In this document: positions 33,359 to 42,642 of the stretch, in pieces
Numbering within the stretch: the first letter of the stretch is position 1
How the letters are laid out: every line of letters begins with the position of its first letter
NCBI GenBank assembly: GCA_024867545.1
Contig: JANFNE010000063.1
Coordinates: forward strand, 237,503-301,502
Direction: 5' to 3'
Source of the DNA: Phytopythium helicoides
Lineage: Eukaryota; Oomycota; Peronosporomycetes; Pythiales; Pythiaceae
DNA: 64,000 nt
Position numbers and translations under genes: made by a program
The notes under the pieces: model-generated
Told to the model about the DNA's origin: nothing
The model's database searches: none
What the model saw: only the letters and a program-made list of their open reading frames with translations

Positions 33359-34864
33359 ATGCTCCGCACCCGCGCGCTCCAGCAACTTGCGCGCCGAGCG
33401 GCGCCGCGCTCCGAGGCCCCAGCGCTCGCTCTAAACCGCGCGTCGGTCCCTTACGCGCGGTTTTCGTTCTCGACGGCGGCGCCCATGGCGGCGGACGAGG
33501 ACGTGGTGCCGATCCAGGTGCTGGCTGAGGCCGAGGAGGCGGCGGAGGACGACATGGGCCGCAAGCTCAAGCCCAAGGAGGTGGTGGACCAGCTCAACAA
33601 GTACATTGTGGGGCAGGCGGACGCCAAGCGCGCTGTGGCCATCGCGCTGCGCAATCGCTGGCGCCGCCAGAAGATCCCGGACGACCTGCGGCCCGAGGTG
33701 AGCCCCAAGAACATCCTCATGATCGGCCCCACGGGGTGCGGCAAGACGGAGATCGCGCGCCGCCTCGCCAAGCTGTCCGAGGCGCCCTTCGTCAAGGTCG
33801 AGGCCACCAAGTTCACCGAGGTCGGCTTCCACGGCCGCGACGTCGACCAGATCATCCGAGACCTCGTTGAGAACGCCATCAACATGGTCAAGAAGCACCG
33901 CAAGGAGCGCGTGCGCAAGGAGGTGCAGCACCTCGTCGAGAGCCGCATCCTTGACGCGCTCACGGGCGCTAACGTCACCGAGCGCTCGCGCACCTCGTTC
34001 GAGCGTCTGCTTCGTGCCGGAGAGATGGAGGACCGCAAGATCACCATTGACGTGCCAGTCTCGCGCAACCAGACGGGCACGCCCATTTCGTTCCTCGCTT
34101 CCGAGAAGGCGGTGCCGATCGGCGAGATTTTCAACAAGGCTTACGGCGAGAAGCGCACGGAGCGCAAGACCATGACGGTCGCGGAATCCCGCGCGGTGTT
34201 CGAAGAGATGGAGATGGAGAAGGCCATCGACATGACCGACGTCGTGCGCGAGGCCATCCACGAAACCGAGGAGAATGGTATCGTGTTCATCGACGAGATT
34301 GACAAGATCTGCTCCAACGGCGACTTCCGCCGCCAGGCCGACCCAAGTAGCGAGGGCGTCCAGCGCGACCTGTTGCCGCTGATTGAGGGCAGCGTCATCT
34401 CGACCAAGCACGGAAACGTCAACACAGACCACATTCTGTTCATCGGTTCGGGTGCTTTCCACTCGGCAAAGCCGTCGGACCTTTTGGCAGAGCTCCAGGG
34501 TCGTCTGCCGATTCGCGTCGAGCTCAAGGGCTTGACTGAGGGCGACCTGTATCGCATTCTGACCGAGCCCGTCACGAACCTGATCAAGCAGCAGGTTGAG
34601 CTGATCAAGACGGAGGATGTCCACCTCGAATTCACGGATGAGGCGATCCGTGAGATTGCGCGCGTGGCGTCAGAGATTAACAAGACGATTGAGAACATTG
34701 GTGCGCGTCGCCTTCACACAGTTCTGGAGAAGGTGGTCGAGGACATCAGCTTTGACAGCTCCGACATGGATGCGGGCGCCACGGTGACCATCACGAAGGA
34801 GTTTGTTCAGGAGCGCGTCGGAAGCCTGATGAAGAAGACGGACCTCTCCAAGTTTATCTTGTAA
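33359..34864 (+). CDS. hslU: HslU, mitochondrial ATP-dependent protease ATPase subunit, 501 aa
   Basis: AAA+ unfoldase that partners the peptidase HslV in the mitochondrial matrix. The frame is open from an ATG at 33305, but the ATG at 33359 starts an evident presequence (MLRTRALQQLARRAAPRS), so I prefer it. Numbered from there: Walker A GPTGCGKT at about 123-130, pore loop TEVGFHGRD at about 153-161, an HslU-type I domain of about 130 residues, Walker B VFIDEID at about 309-315, and sensor region GSGAFHSAKPSDLLAELQGR. The C-terminus is DLSKFIL, matching the tail that docks into HslV. The pore motif is GFHG where bacterial HslU has GYVG. No intron. The gene is convergent with Las1 (179 bp between stops). 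No HslV gene lies in the window. Confidence 0.96.
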   Translation: MLRTRALQQLARRAAPRSEAPALALNRASVPYARFSFSTAAPMAADEDVVPIQVLAEAEEAAEDDMGRKLKPKEVVDQLNKYIVGQADAKRAVAIALRNRWRRQKIPDDLRPEVSPKNILMIGPTGCGKTEIARRLAKLSEAPFVKVEATKFTEVGFHGRDVDQIIRDLVENAINMVKKHRKERVRKEVQHLVESRILDALTGANVTERSRTSFERLLRAGEMEDRKITIDVPVSRNQTGTPISFLASEKAVPIGEIFNKAYGEKRTERKTMTVAESRAVFEEMEMEKAIDMTDVVREAIHETEENGIVFIDEIDKICSNGDFRRQADPSSEGVQRDLLPLIEGSVISTKHGNVNTDHILFIGSGAFHSAKPSDLLAELQGRLPIRVELKGLTEGDLYRILTEPVTNLIKQQVELIKTEDVHLEFTDEAIREIARVASEINKTIENIGARRLHTVLEKVVEDISFDSSDMDAGATVTITKEFVQERVGSLMKKTDLSKFIL

Positions 34865-35043
34865 GCTTGAGCCTATTCATCTTTTGAATGGTGCTTGCGG
34901 ATGGATGCTGGTGCGTGTAGGAACTGGTGTTGCAAAGCCGTAGCATCCCATCCAGGCACGACAAAGCTGGACAGGCGTTAGATACAGTAATAAGGTTCTC
35001 CGATCTCTGCTGTTGCTGTTGCTCTATTACATAACAAACACGT

Positions 35044-36561
35044 CTACCAAATCTCGATCTCGTCCTGGATCCGCTGAAGCTCCTGCTTCGGAATGACAGG
35101 GTGCGATACAAGCGAGCTCGCAGATTGATGATCCTGACTGATCTTTGCTTGGAGTCCGGCAATCTTCTGGAGCGCCAAGTCGTATTCCTCGTCATTCTCC
35201 TTCATCAGCGTGTCAAGGACTTCGTCATCCGCGTCGTCTTCTCCTGCCGAGACGAATGCGCTTCCGTTTGGAGGCGGAACGCTATCGTCGTCAAGAGAGT
35301 ACTCTACTAGACTTGATTCGCCAATCCAGTCAGCATCGTACGAGCACTGAAGACCGATCGGGCACGCTGTCCAACCAGGAAGCGCATTCCAGGTGAAATC
35401 GGAAGGCAGGCTATCGATAGACGCTCTAACTGACGCCTCCGACGCTAGCATTGGCAATTTGTTGACGCCGCTACAGGCGCGCATAATACCAATAAGCTTG
35501 TCGAGGAAAGGCGTGCAAACGCCTTCACCGTTGCGAGCGCGAAATGAGCTCGCTGCAAGAAGTAGCTCCGCCCCGCAAAAATAAATATCGTCGACAGCTG
35601 CGGGTGTTGCCTTGAGCTTTTCTCGCCAGGGTTTGCCAGTCAAGAATTCGACCCACTGGATGGCAGTGTTTGCCTCTTCTTCTAGCAACCCTCGTGCTTC
35701 CCCATTTTCGTCCTCTTCGAGTTCTTGGAGTTGAAGAAGAGAGTCAAAGAACTTCTTGCCAATGCCTGCAAGTAGACACGCGCTAAAGCGATACCATTGC
35801 GCGTGAAGGTCGAGCAGTACAGGGACAAACTTGTCAATGGCAGGTGCTCCATCGTCGCTGGTCGGTAGGAACAGGAGGCCGGTCGGCGCCACACGCTCCC
35901 CAAATTGCTCGCCGAACACCAGTAGAGCCACAGCCACGCTACGAACACAGTCACCGTCCGGACAAACCGGCAATTGAGACGCCTCTGCGTCGGGTGAAGA
36001 CCCCAGTGGAGGCTGCGAGAAAAGCCACGTAGCCGCGCGGTGCACAAGCCCTCGGATCTCGTCCTCCTGCTTGTTCCAGTAGTTGGCACGCAGCCACGCG
36101 AGCAGGTGCTGCGCCGCGAAGCGCAGCACAGGGAGCGACGGCAGCTGGTTGTGCGTGGACTCGTGGCGAAGGTCGACGATCCAGAGCGGGATGCCAATGC
36201 GCTGCGCGAGCGCGCTGACAGGCATGGCGTACGCGCCGGTCTGCGATCCGTCGACGAGGCCGTTGACGCAGCGCACCACCACGGACGCATACAGCAGTGA
36301 GAGCTCCATGTGTGAGCGCGAGCTCACGCCCACCGCGTGGTGGTGGTGCTCGGCGAGCTGCTCATGCAGCTGCAGCTCCGCCAGCTGCGCCGTCGCGTTG
36401 ATGGCCACGGGCAGCTGCGTGCGGCTGCGCCAGGCCGCGACGCGCGAGATGGCGCGCTGGCGCTCGAAGGCGTCGGCGCTGTACAGCGCCGCATGCACCT
36501 GCTGCCACTCGCGCCAGTCGCGCCACGGCGCCACGGCGGGCGTCGCCCTCCTGCTCGCCAT
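35044..36561 (-). CDS. LAS1: Las1-like pre-rRNA processing endonuclease, 505 aa
   Basis: Las1 is the HEPN-family endonuclease that, with Grc3/NOL9, cuts ITS2 during large-subunit rRNA maturation in the nucleolus. The N-terminal third (about 10-180) carries the Las1 signature around WIVDLRHESTHNQLPSLPVLR, containing the HEPN Arg132, His133 and His137 (R-H-x3-H) expected to be catalytic. The following ANYWNKQ segment also fits. The remainder (about 180-505) is poorly conserved, Asp/Glu rich, with a C-terminal acidic and helical stretch (DADDEVLDTLMKENDEEYD). It is a single exon starting at the ATG at 36561. A 310-bp spacer (36562-36871) separates it from the PX gene's stop codon on the same strand and holds nothing else recognisable. 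Confidence 0.88.
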   Translation of the reverse strand: MASRRATPAVAPWRDWREWQQVHAALYSADAFERQRAISRVAAWRSRTQLPVAINATAQLAELQLHEQLAEHHHHAVGVSSRSHMELSLLYASVVVRCVNGLVDGSQTGAYAMPVSALAQRIGIPLWIVDLRHESTHNQLPSLPVLRFAAQHLLAWLRANYWNKQEDEIRGLVHRAATWLFSQPPLGSSPDAEASQLPVCPDGDCVRSVAVALLVFGEQFGERVAPTGLLFLPTSDDGAPAIDKFVPVLLDLHAQWYRFSACLLAGIGKKFFDSLLQLQELEEDENGEARGLLEEEANTAIQWVEFLTGKPWREKLKATPAAVDDIYFCGAELLLAASSFRARNGEGVCTPFLDKLIGIMRACSGVNKLPMLASEASVRASIDSLPSDFTWNALPGWTACPIGLQCSYDADWIGESSLVEYSLDDDSVPPPNGSAFVSAGEDDADDEVLDTLMKENDEEYDLALQKIAGLQAKISQDHQSASSLVSHPVIPKQELQRIQDEIEIW

Positions 36562-36871
36562 GCTTGGTGGTCGTCGAAGTGCGTGGGCGAGTTGGGCAGG
36601 TTGCGTCCATATATGTAAATTTCATGTATTAACATGTGGCATTGCCGCGGAAGAGTGACTAACCAGCTGGACGTCGATTGTTTGCTCCATTGGAAAACTC
36701 GGCGTCGAGCCATCCATTTATCAAAACTGCTTCATACTTTAGCCCAATCAAAAAAAAAAGTAGGTACACGCGACAAAGCCCGTGCCTTGGCGATCTTGGA
36801 GCGTTGGCCGGGTGCAAAACTGTGGTGCCGTGCTGCGCAACGAGACGCGCGCGAGCCGACGATGGAGACGC

Positions 36872-37777
36872 TCAGGTCTCCGTGTAGACGGAGGAGGTGG
36901 CGGGCGACATTTGCTGGCAGCAGTAGCACTTGTCCCAGCCGTGGTGACAGCGACTGCAGCGACTGCAGTTGCTGTCGGCCGCGCTGACGTTGCTGTCGCG
37001 CTGGCCGCGGCCGCTGCTGTCCGGGTACAGCGAACCGCTGGCTTCGAGCTCCTCGGCGGCGATGGCGGCGCCCATGCCGATGGGATAAATACTGTCCTGC
37101 TCGCTGTTGCAGTAGCAGTTGACCCACTTCTGGCGGCAGCGGTGGCAGCGGTCTGGCCCGAGGTCGCTCTGCGACTGCGGCTGCTGCGCAGCCTCGGCCG
37201 TGAGCGCCGAATAGACGAGGCTCTTGGTGCGCTGGCCGGCTGCCTTGATCTGCTGCTGGCGGCGCTCCTCCATGGCCTGGATGATCTCGATGGGGCGCTG
37301 CTTGGTCGTGATGGACGGGAAGAGCTCCTCGCTCTGGTCCATCTGCAGGAAGGAGCGCAGCACGCAGTTCTCGATGTTCTCGCTCGCCTGGCGGCAGTCC
37401 TCGAAGCTGTGGCCCATGATGCAGAGCAGGATGTGTCGAAGGAAGAGCCCGAGGCTGTCCATGCGCTCCTTGACGACGGCCGAGCGGCTCGAGCGCAGCA
37501 GGCGTCTGCGCGGGAACGGGTACTCGGCGATCTGGCGCAGGAACTGCTCGCAGTGCGCGCAGTGGCCCCACGACACGAGCCCCATGAGCTCCTTGCGCAG
37601 GTTGAAGAAGTCCGAGTAGCGCCGCCGCACCACGCACTTGCCGCCCGACACGCGGTTGCGCACGAACACCGTGTACATGGTGTACTTGCCGCGCTTGGCG
37701 CCTTCGTCGCCGCTGCCGGCGCTTTCGACCTCCTTACTCGCCGTTATCGTCACGGAGATCGAGTCCTCGCTGATCAT
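36872..37777 (-). CDS. PX-domain protein with duplicated Cys-rich motif, 301 aa
   Basis: Phosphoinositide-binding PX domain protein, probably acting on endosomal or other membranes. The frame is open to an ATG at 37885, but the ATG at 37777 (MISEDSISVTITASK) is likelier because upstream residues look random. PX region about 10-150: VFVRNRVSGG then VVRRRYSDFFNLRKEL, the lipid-binding RRYSDF motif, and FPRRRLL. After about 210 come two copies of a short motif, CHRCRQKWVNCYC and CSRCHHGWDKCYC, of pattern C-x2-C-x4-W-x2-C-Y-C, separated by about 50 residues and perhaps binding zinc. I do not know a named family with PX plus this pair. A 26-nt A-run lies 120 bp upstream of the start. Confidence 0.82.
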   Translation of the reverse strand: MISEDSISVTITASKEVESAGSGDEGAKRGKYTMYTVFVRNRVSGGKCVVRRRYSDFFNLRKELMGLVSWGHCAHCEQFLRQIAEYPFPRRRLLRSSRSAVVKERMDSLGLFLRHILLCIMGHSFEDCRQASENIENCVLRSFLQMDQSEELFPSITTKQRPIEIIQAMEERRQQQIKAAGQRTKSLVYSALTAEAAQQPQSQSDLGPDRCHRCRQKWVNCYCNSEQDSIYPIGMGAAIAAEELEASGSLYPDSSGRGQRDSNVSAADSNCSRCSRCHHGWDKCYCCQQMSPATSSVYTET

Positions 37778-38495
37778 CGCGGCCTCGCTCCCTCCTTTGA
37801 CTGCACGCGAGCAACACACACACACACAGCCGACCGACCGCGAAGTGGCGGCAACGAGGCGAGGCAGACGATGGCGGCGGTGCATGGATGGGCGGCGAAA
37901 AAAAAAAAAAAAAAAAAAAAAAAGAAAGCATCAAAAATGAAAAACCTTGCAATACTTGAAACACCTTGAGGTGTTTTGAAACAACTCATGGATTTTTTGA
38001 AAAAACTGAGGTTTTATAAGTGGATTCGGCGACTAGCGAAATATGTCAGTATACAAACATCAAGAGAGTTGACATCCTGTCGAATTGGATAGTATGTGTT
38101 TCAATCGATTTTAAAAGGGTCCGACTTGTATTATTTTTATTTTTTTTTCGAAAGGCTCGATTTTTTCCGAGATGGTTGCGTGGGGAGGGAATCCATTTGG
38201 CGCTCTCTGGCGTTTGTTTGCCTTCATGACAGCGATAACAATCTTCGCGACGACTGCCATCCGTGGTGGTGGATTCTCTCTCAAAATGGAACCGCCCAAC
38301 GCCAACGCAACGCCACGCACCACCTCGGAACGGATTCATGCATCTACCTTTTATTTTTCGTTACTGTGCGTGCGTCGGTCGGCCGTCCCCAATCTCGATA
38401 AATACCGTCTATGGTTCGCGCCGGGCTTCCACCGGCGAGCTCGCTTGGCGTGCTGCGAGGGTGCAGCCGCTGGCTTCTTTTGCTTTGCTCCCTCT
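37778..38495. other. Spacer with A-run and small palindrome
   Basis: Lies between Mo25 (3' side) and the PX gene (5' side), both on the minus strand. It holds a 26-nt A-run and a palindrome near 37958-37978 (AAACACC-ttga-GGTGTTT), otherwise no feature. Confidence 0.45.
37898..37923 (+). repeat. Homopolymer run of 26 A
   Basis: Twenty-six consecutive A on the plus strand, that is T on the coding strand of the PX gene, 121 bp upstream of its start. Could be a poly(dA:dT) promoter tract. Confidence 0.9.
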
Positions 38496-39779
38496 CTACT
38501 CCTGGCGAGCCACGACGCGAGATGCGGGGCTCGCGAGCGGCAGACCGCTGGTCGGAGACGCCGCAAGCGGAGACATCGGAGATCCAGCGGTCACCTGGCA
38601 CGGCTGCTGCTGCTCCGTCTTCTCGGCCATGTGCTGCAGCGTGAAGATCAGCAGCGACTTCTCTTGATGAAAGTCGCGGTTCGACTCCGTCTTGCCGAAA
38701 TCGCTCACGAAAGCCAGCAGCTTCTCGCGGTTGCGAAGCAGCAGCTGCTCGACCTCGAGCGACTTGTTAGGATTCGCTACGAAGATCTTGAACACGTGGA
38801 ACGCGTCCATGCGCAGTGCCTGGCTCGGCTCGCGCAACAGCAGCATGACCAGCTTGAGGTTGTTGCGCGAGGCAATGTACCGCTGCATGACGCCAAAGTT
38901 CACGGGGTTCAGCAGCAGCTCGGCGAGCAGCTGCAGCGCCTGGCGCTTGGTCACGTAGTTCTCGGATGTCAGCAGACCGTTGACCAGCCCGAAGATACGG
39001 TCGAAAGACGAGTCCAGGCACGCCACTGTGACCGTCTTGTGCTCCATGAGCAGGCGCGAGATGTTCATGAACGCGTCGGCCGAGATGTCAAAGTTGCTAT
39101 TGGTCATCGTCACCTTGAACAGGAACGCAAAGTCGGCCTCCATGTCCTTGAGAAAGTGCACGGCGAGCGTTTGGTGCTCGAAGCAGTCGCGCAGCATGGC
39201 GCCGCACGTGAGCGCCGTATCATTGTTCTTGTATCCTTCGACGAGCCAGTGCATGATCTCGGGCTTCTCGGCAACGTACTCGACGAAGCCGCGCAGGTTG
39301 TGCACCGTCATGGCGCGGAAGACGTGTCCGACGTACTTGCGCGTCTCGAACGTGAGGAAGGCCATGACCTTGGGCAGCAGCACCTTCTCGAGCACATGGT
39401 AGCGCAGCAGCAGCTCGGCCATGCGGTTCATCTTCTTCTCGCGCTCCTCTTGGTCGCCGTCCCAGCACTGGAACACCGCGCGGATCTTGGCCCACTTGCG
39501 CTCGAGATCTCCGGGCACCGTGAGGTCCATCTCCTCGTCGCTGCCTTCCTCCTCGTGCAAGTTGGCGAGCGCCTCCTCGTCCGTGTCGGGCCCTGCCTCG
39601 CCCGTGGCGGGCTCCTGCTCTGGCGCGCCGTCATCCGAGGGGATGCAGAGCGCGTCGAAGGACGTCTCGAGCGCGGCGTCATCATCCGGGATGAGCTCGT
39701 CCAGCAGCGCGTCCACGGAGCGCACGAGCTCCATCGAGGGCTTCCTGCGCGCCCAGAAGAAAGCGTTGACCCTGTTCAT
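38496..39779 (-). CDS. Mo25/CAB39 family scaffold protein, 427 aa
   Basis: Mo25 is an armadillo-like helical repeat scaffold that activates LKB1-STRAD and STE20-type kinases, and has roles in cell polarity and cytokinesis. Recognisable segments: CGAMLRDCFEHQTLA, FDISADAFMNISRLLMEHK, then SENYVTKRQALQLLAELLL, MQRYIASRNNLKLVMLLLR and DAFHVFKIFVANPNKS, in family order. An N-terminal acidic insert (about 45-85, rich in Glu/Asp/Pro) and a Gln/Ser/Pro tail are not typical; animal and yeast members are about 340 aa. The start is the ATG at 39779 (MNRVNAFFWARRKPSMELV); the longer open frame upstream lacks an ATG. No intron. Confidence 0.92.
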   Translation of the reverse strand: MNRVNAFFWARRKPSMELVRSVDALLDELIPDDDAALETSFDALCIPSDDGAPEQEPATGEAGPDTDEEALANLHEEEGSDEEMDLTVPGDLERKWAKIRAVFQCWDGDQEEREKKMNRMAELLLRYHVLEKVLLPKVMAFLTFETRKYVGHVFRAMTVHNLRGFVEYVAEKPEIMHWLVEGYKNNDTALTCGAMLRDCFEHQTLAVHFLKDMEADFAFLFKVTMTNSNFDISADAFMNISRLLMEHKTVTVACLDSSFDRIFGLVNGLLTSENYVTKRQALQLLAELLLNPVNFGVMQRYIASRNNLKLVMLLLREPSQALRMDAFHVFKIFVANPNKSLEVEQLLLRNREKLLAFVSDFGKTESNRDFHQEKSLLIFTLQHMAEKTEQQQPCQVTAGSPMSPLAASPTSGLPLASPASRVVARQE

Positions 39780-41013
39780 GGCTGCACTCGCGTTGTCCGC
39801 GCGCGGAGAGAGCGTCACTGGCTGTAGGCGATCGGCGCGACACCTCTTGGCGGCGAGGATAGCCGCGAACGTTGAATTAGTAACACCAGCACGCCGGCCG
39901 ACTCACTTGCAGTTCCGGCGCCTTCCCCGCCCCCGTCGTCGACTCGCCGCCGTCAACAGCAGCCGCAGGCGACAACAACAGTAGCAGGTAAGCGACACGC
40001 ACAGAGCCAATCGAGGAATGCGCCGACACTTCCGGCGGACGCGCGCACAGGCTCGAGATGATGGAGCCGAGGCGCGTTCTCGCCCGGTTCCACGCCGCCG
40101 ACAGTGGCACGCCAGCGAGGAAGGCGGAGGGTTCCGAGCTGGGATTGGCGGAAAAGACGAGGAGAAAAGCGCTGCAATTGGCTGATTTTAATGGAGACAG
40201 CGACGCCATTGGCTGGAAGCCGAATTAGCTGAACCCGGGCCGCCTCTCGGCTTCACTATGCCACGTGCGACAGCCCCCCACTGACCTCAGAAGGGGATGG
40301 GGGTAAACGCCACGTCCCACGGCTGTCTATTAGCCAATCGTTCGCGCCGAACCAAACACATCGCACTTAGTGCGCATACCGCGGTACTGCACGGCCACCC
40401 GAACGCGTTGAAGTTGAGCTCCGCCGAAGGTGCACCGGAGCGTGCCTCATTGCTCCACCCTTGACTCAGGCGCCACTTTTGGAGCCGCTGAAGATCTGGC
40501 AGCCGAGGCTGCAAAATGGCTGGCTCACGGCCGCCGGGCAAGAAGATGCGGACGGCTACGTGGCTGCACGGTAGATGATACAGACTGCCAGGTAGGAGCT
40601 TGCGGTGCTACCAGCGAGCCTCCATCTCCGTTTTGGTTCGATGCTCACGCGTCGAAAGTGTACGTGCGACTCGTACGTACCTTGGACGCTGCATGACATG
40701 ACAAGGTGGAGCTGCTACGCGTGACTCGACTCCGATCTCCACGTGCCTCGGTGCCACCGTGACTCAACCCTCAAGCGCGCGTCATCGCGCGAGCGATCCA
40801 AAAAAATCATGATCCCGATGGATGAGACCACTGACGCCACTCGGCAGCTGAGCAAAAATGGCGACTCTCGGTGATCAGCACAGCAGAAGCCGTGTCCAGT
40901 GATTCCACATCACCAAGATGGCACGCATGTAGGTAAAGGCCAACGCCAACAACATTCATGTGCATGCAAATCATTTCGGGCGGCCGACGCCGGCTCATGA
41001 GACCGACCTCTAT
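39780..41013. other. Long intergenic region upstream of Mo25
   Basis: 1.2 kb without a supported gene. The left half holds four CCAAT boxes and would be the Mo25 promoter. The right half is 3' flank of the Rei1-like gene. Short GC-rich frames here lack motifs. Confidence 0.5.
40144..40338 (-). promoter_or_regulatory. CCAAT-box cluster upstream of Mo25
   Basis: ATTGG at 40144, 40177 and 40208, and CCAAT at 40334, lie 365-560 bp upstream of the Mo25 start codon. CCAAT boxes bind NF-Y complexes in eukaryotes. Spacing and clustering support a promoter role; no expression evidence. Confidence 0.4.
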
Positions 41014-42391
41014 CTACACGGTCACCATGGCTCGGCGGTTCGGATTCTTCTGCAGCTTGTGGCTGCGCTTGTCTAACCGCTCGCGGTGCTTCTGGAACAG
41101 GAAGTTCTGCTTGCGCGACTCGAGGATCGTCATGCCGCCGCCAATGTTCTGTTCGAGCCAAGCATCCGTTAGTATCAGCCGCTACATGGCAGCTGTGACG
41201 ACTGGTAATACTCACGTTGCGCTTCCGCATAAAGTTGGCGACGAACGCAGTCGACAGCGCGGTGCTGCCAGCACCAGGGTCCACGCCTGCAACCTGGTAC
41301 GCGAGCAGCAGCCGCTCCTTCGTAGCTGCCAGCACCGACTCGCGAGACTCCTCGGCGCGGAACCGCTGCTTGTAGTATCGATGGAACTCTCGTCGGCCGA
41401 GGCGCCGGCCGCTCGGGAGCACCAGCTCGCCAGTCTCCGACACGTGCATCGCATCCTCTTCGTCCTCGACGTCGTCGTCCTCCTCTGCGTCTTCCTCCTC
41501 CTCAACAACTTCTTCGTCGTCGTCAATGCTGGCCTCACTGTCGGTCTCCCACTCAACTTCCTCCTCCTCCGCGATCGCCTTCGCCTTGGATGACTGCGAC
41601 GAGAAGTCGTAGTACTCGACCAGCTCGTCTAGGTCCTCCTCCTCGTACCGGAGCTTGCAGTGCGACAGCGCAGTCATGTGTTTCTGGACGTCCTGCATCG
41701 TCCGGAACGACTTGTTGCAGTACAGACACATCTGGCCCAGCTTAACCTTCTCCGCGAGGTAGCCCACGAGGCCGCCAAGGTCGACCAGGAACTCAACGTC
41801 GGGGACGAAGAACCCGTGCTCCTTGAGCATATGCGAGAGACACGAGTCCATGTCGCTCGCGTGGTGCGTGCAAAAGATGCAGTCCTCCTTCTCGAGCGGG
41901 ACCTGCTTGCGGTACTCCTCGAGCGACGCCGCAATCTCCTCGTCCGTCATCTCCTGCGATGCAGGAGCCTCCTCACTTTTGCCGTCCAGCGAGGCGATCT
42001 CGAGCTGCTTGGCCACAGTCTCGACCGCGTTGCCAGTCTCCGGGTTCTTCTTGGCGTTGGCCAGGTGCTTCTTGGACGCGAGGTGGTTGTCGTACGCGTT
42101 GGCGCTCGTGAAGGTCTTGTTGCAGGCCACGCACTTGGTCATGGTCTTGACGCCGCCGGCCTTCTTGATCTCCTCGCGCTTGGCCTGCTGCTTCTTCTTG
42201 GGGTCGGCCGCCGCCTGCGCTTGCTTCTCCTGCAGCACCTTGTGCATGCGCGCATTGAACTGCTCCTCCGTCACGGGCGGCAGCTCCACCACCTTGCGCT
42301 TGAGGTTGTACCGGTGCCAGTCCATGCGGAAGTGCTCCTTCTGCTCCTCGGGCGACCCGAAGGCCATGCGGCACGCCGTGCACGTCAGCAT
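41014..42391 (-). CDS. Rei1/ZNF622-type zinc-finger protein, 436 aa, two exons
   Basis: Cytoplasmic 60S ribosomal subunit maturation factor of the Rei1/Reh1/ZNF622 family, which helps release the shuttling factor Arx1 and proofreads the exit tunnel in yeast. Four C2H2 fingers are visible: CTACRMAFGSPEEQKEHFRMDWH at the N-terminus (the family's characteristic first finger), CVACNKTFTSANAYDNHLASKKH, CIFCTHHASDMDSCLSHMLKEH and CLYCNKSFRTMQDVQKHMTALSH, followed by a long Glu/Asp tract (about 270-320). Exon 1 is 42391-41216 and exon 2 is 41148-41014, with a 67-bp GTGAGT...ACAG intron in phase 0. Reading through the intron gives an unrelated tail, while splicing gives the basic end NIGGGMTILESRKQNFLFQK...RRAMVTV. 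Divergent from D2HGDH with 251 bp between starts. Confidence 0.93.
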
Positions 42392-42642
42392 CCTCTCCGC
42401 TCGCGCTCGCAGTTCACCTGCAGCTCAAGACGCTGCGCAGCTCGTGAGCACTGACGTCGTCTGGAGCTGCTGGGTTGGCTGGCTGCGGCATCAGGGCACA
42501 AAATCGGTGGCAGCAGTCTTCTCATGTCGTCTGAAGGTCGCCTCAGCCGCTGTTTGCGCAGTAGAGGCACCACTCCCGCCACCAACAGCGCAATCGTGCG
42601 GCTGGCACAAGCTCCACTTTGGCATCACCGAGCAGGACCGAG

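Noticed and set aside
33431..34624. 397-codon frame antisense to HslU
   Set aside because: Shadow of HslU codon bias in GC-rich DNA; the sense strand has complete AAA+ motifs.
39780..39818. N-terminal extension of Mo25
   Set aside because: It depends on a GTG codon; the first ATG is at 39779.
40910..41215. Longer C-terminus of the Rei1-like protein by reading through 41215-41149
   Set aside because: A GTGAGT...ACAG intron in phase restores the family C-terminus; the read-through tail is arbitrary.
42619..42642. Upstream start of D2HGDH at 42619
   Set aside because: The codon there is TTG; the ATG at 42643 begins a mitochondrial leader.
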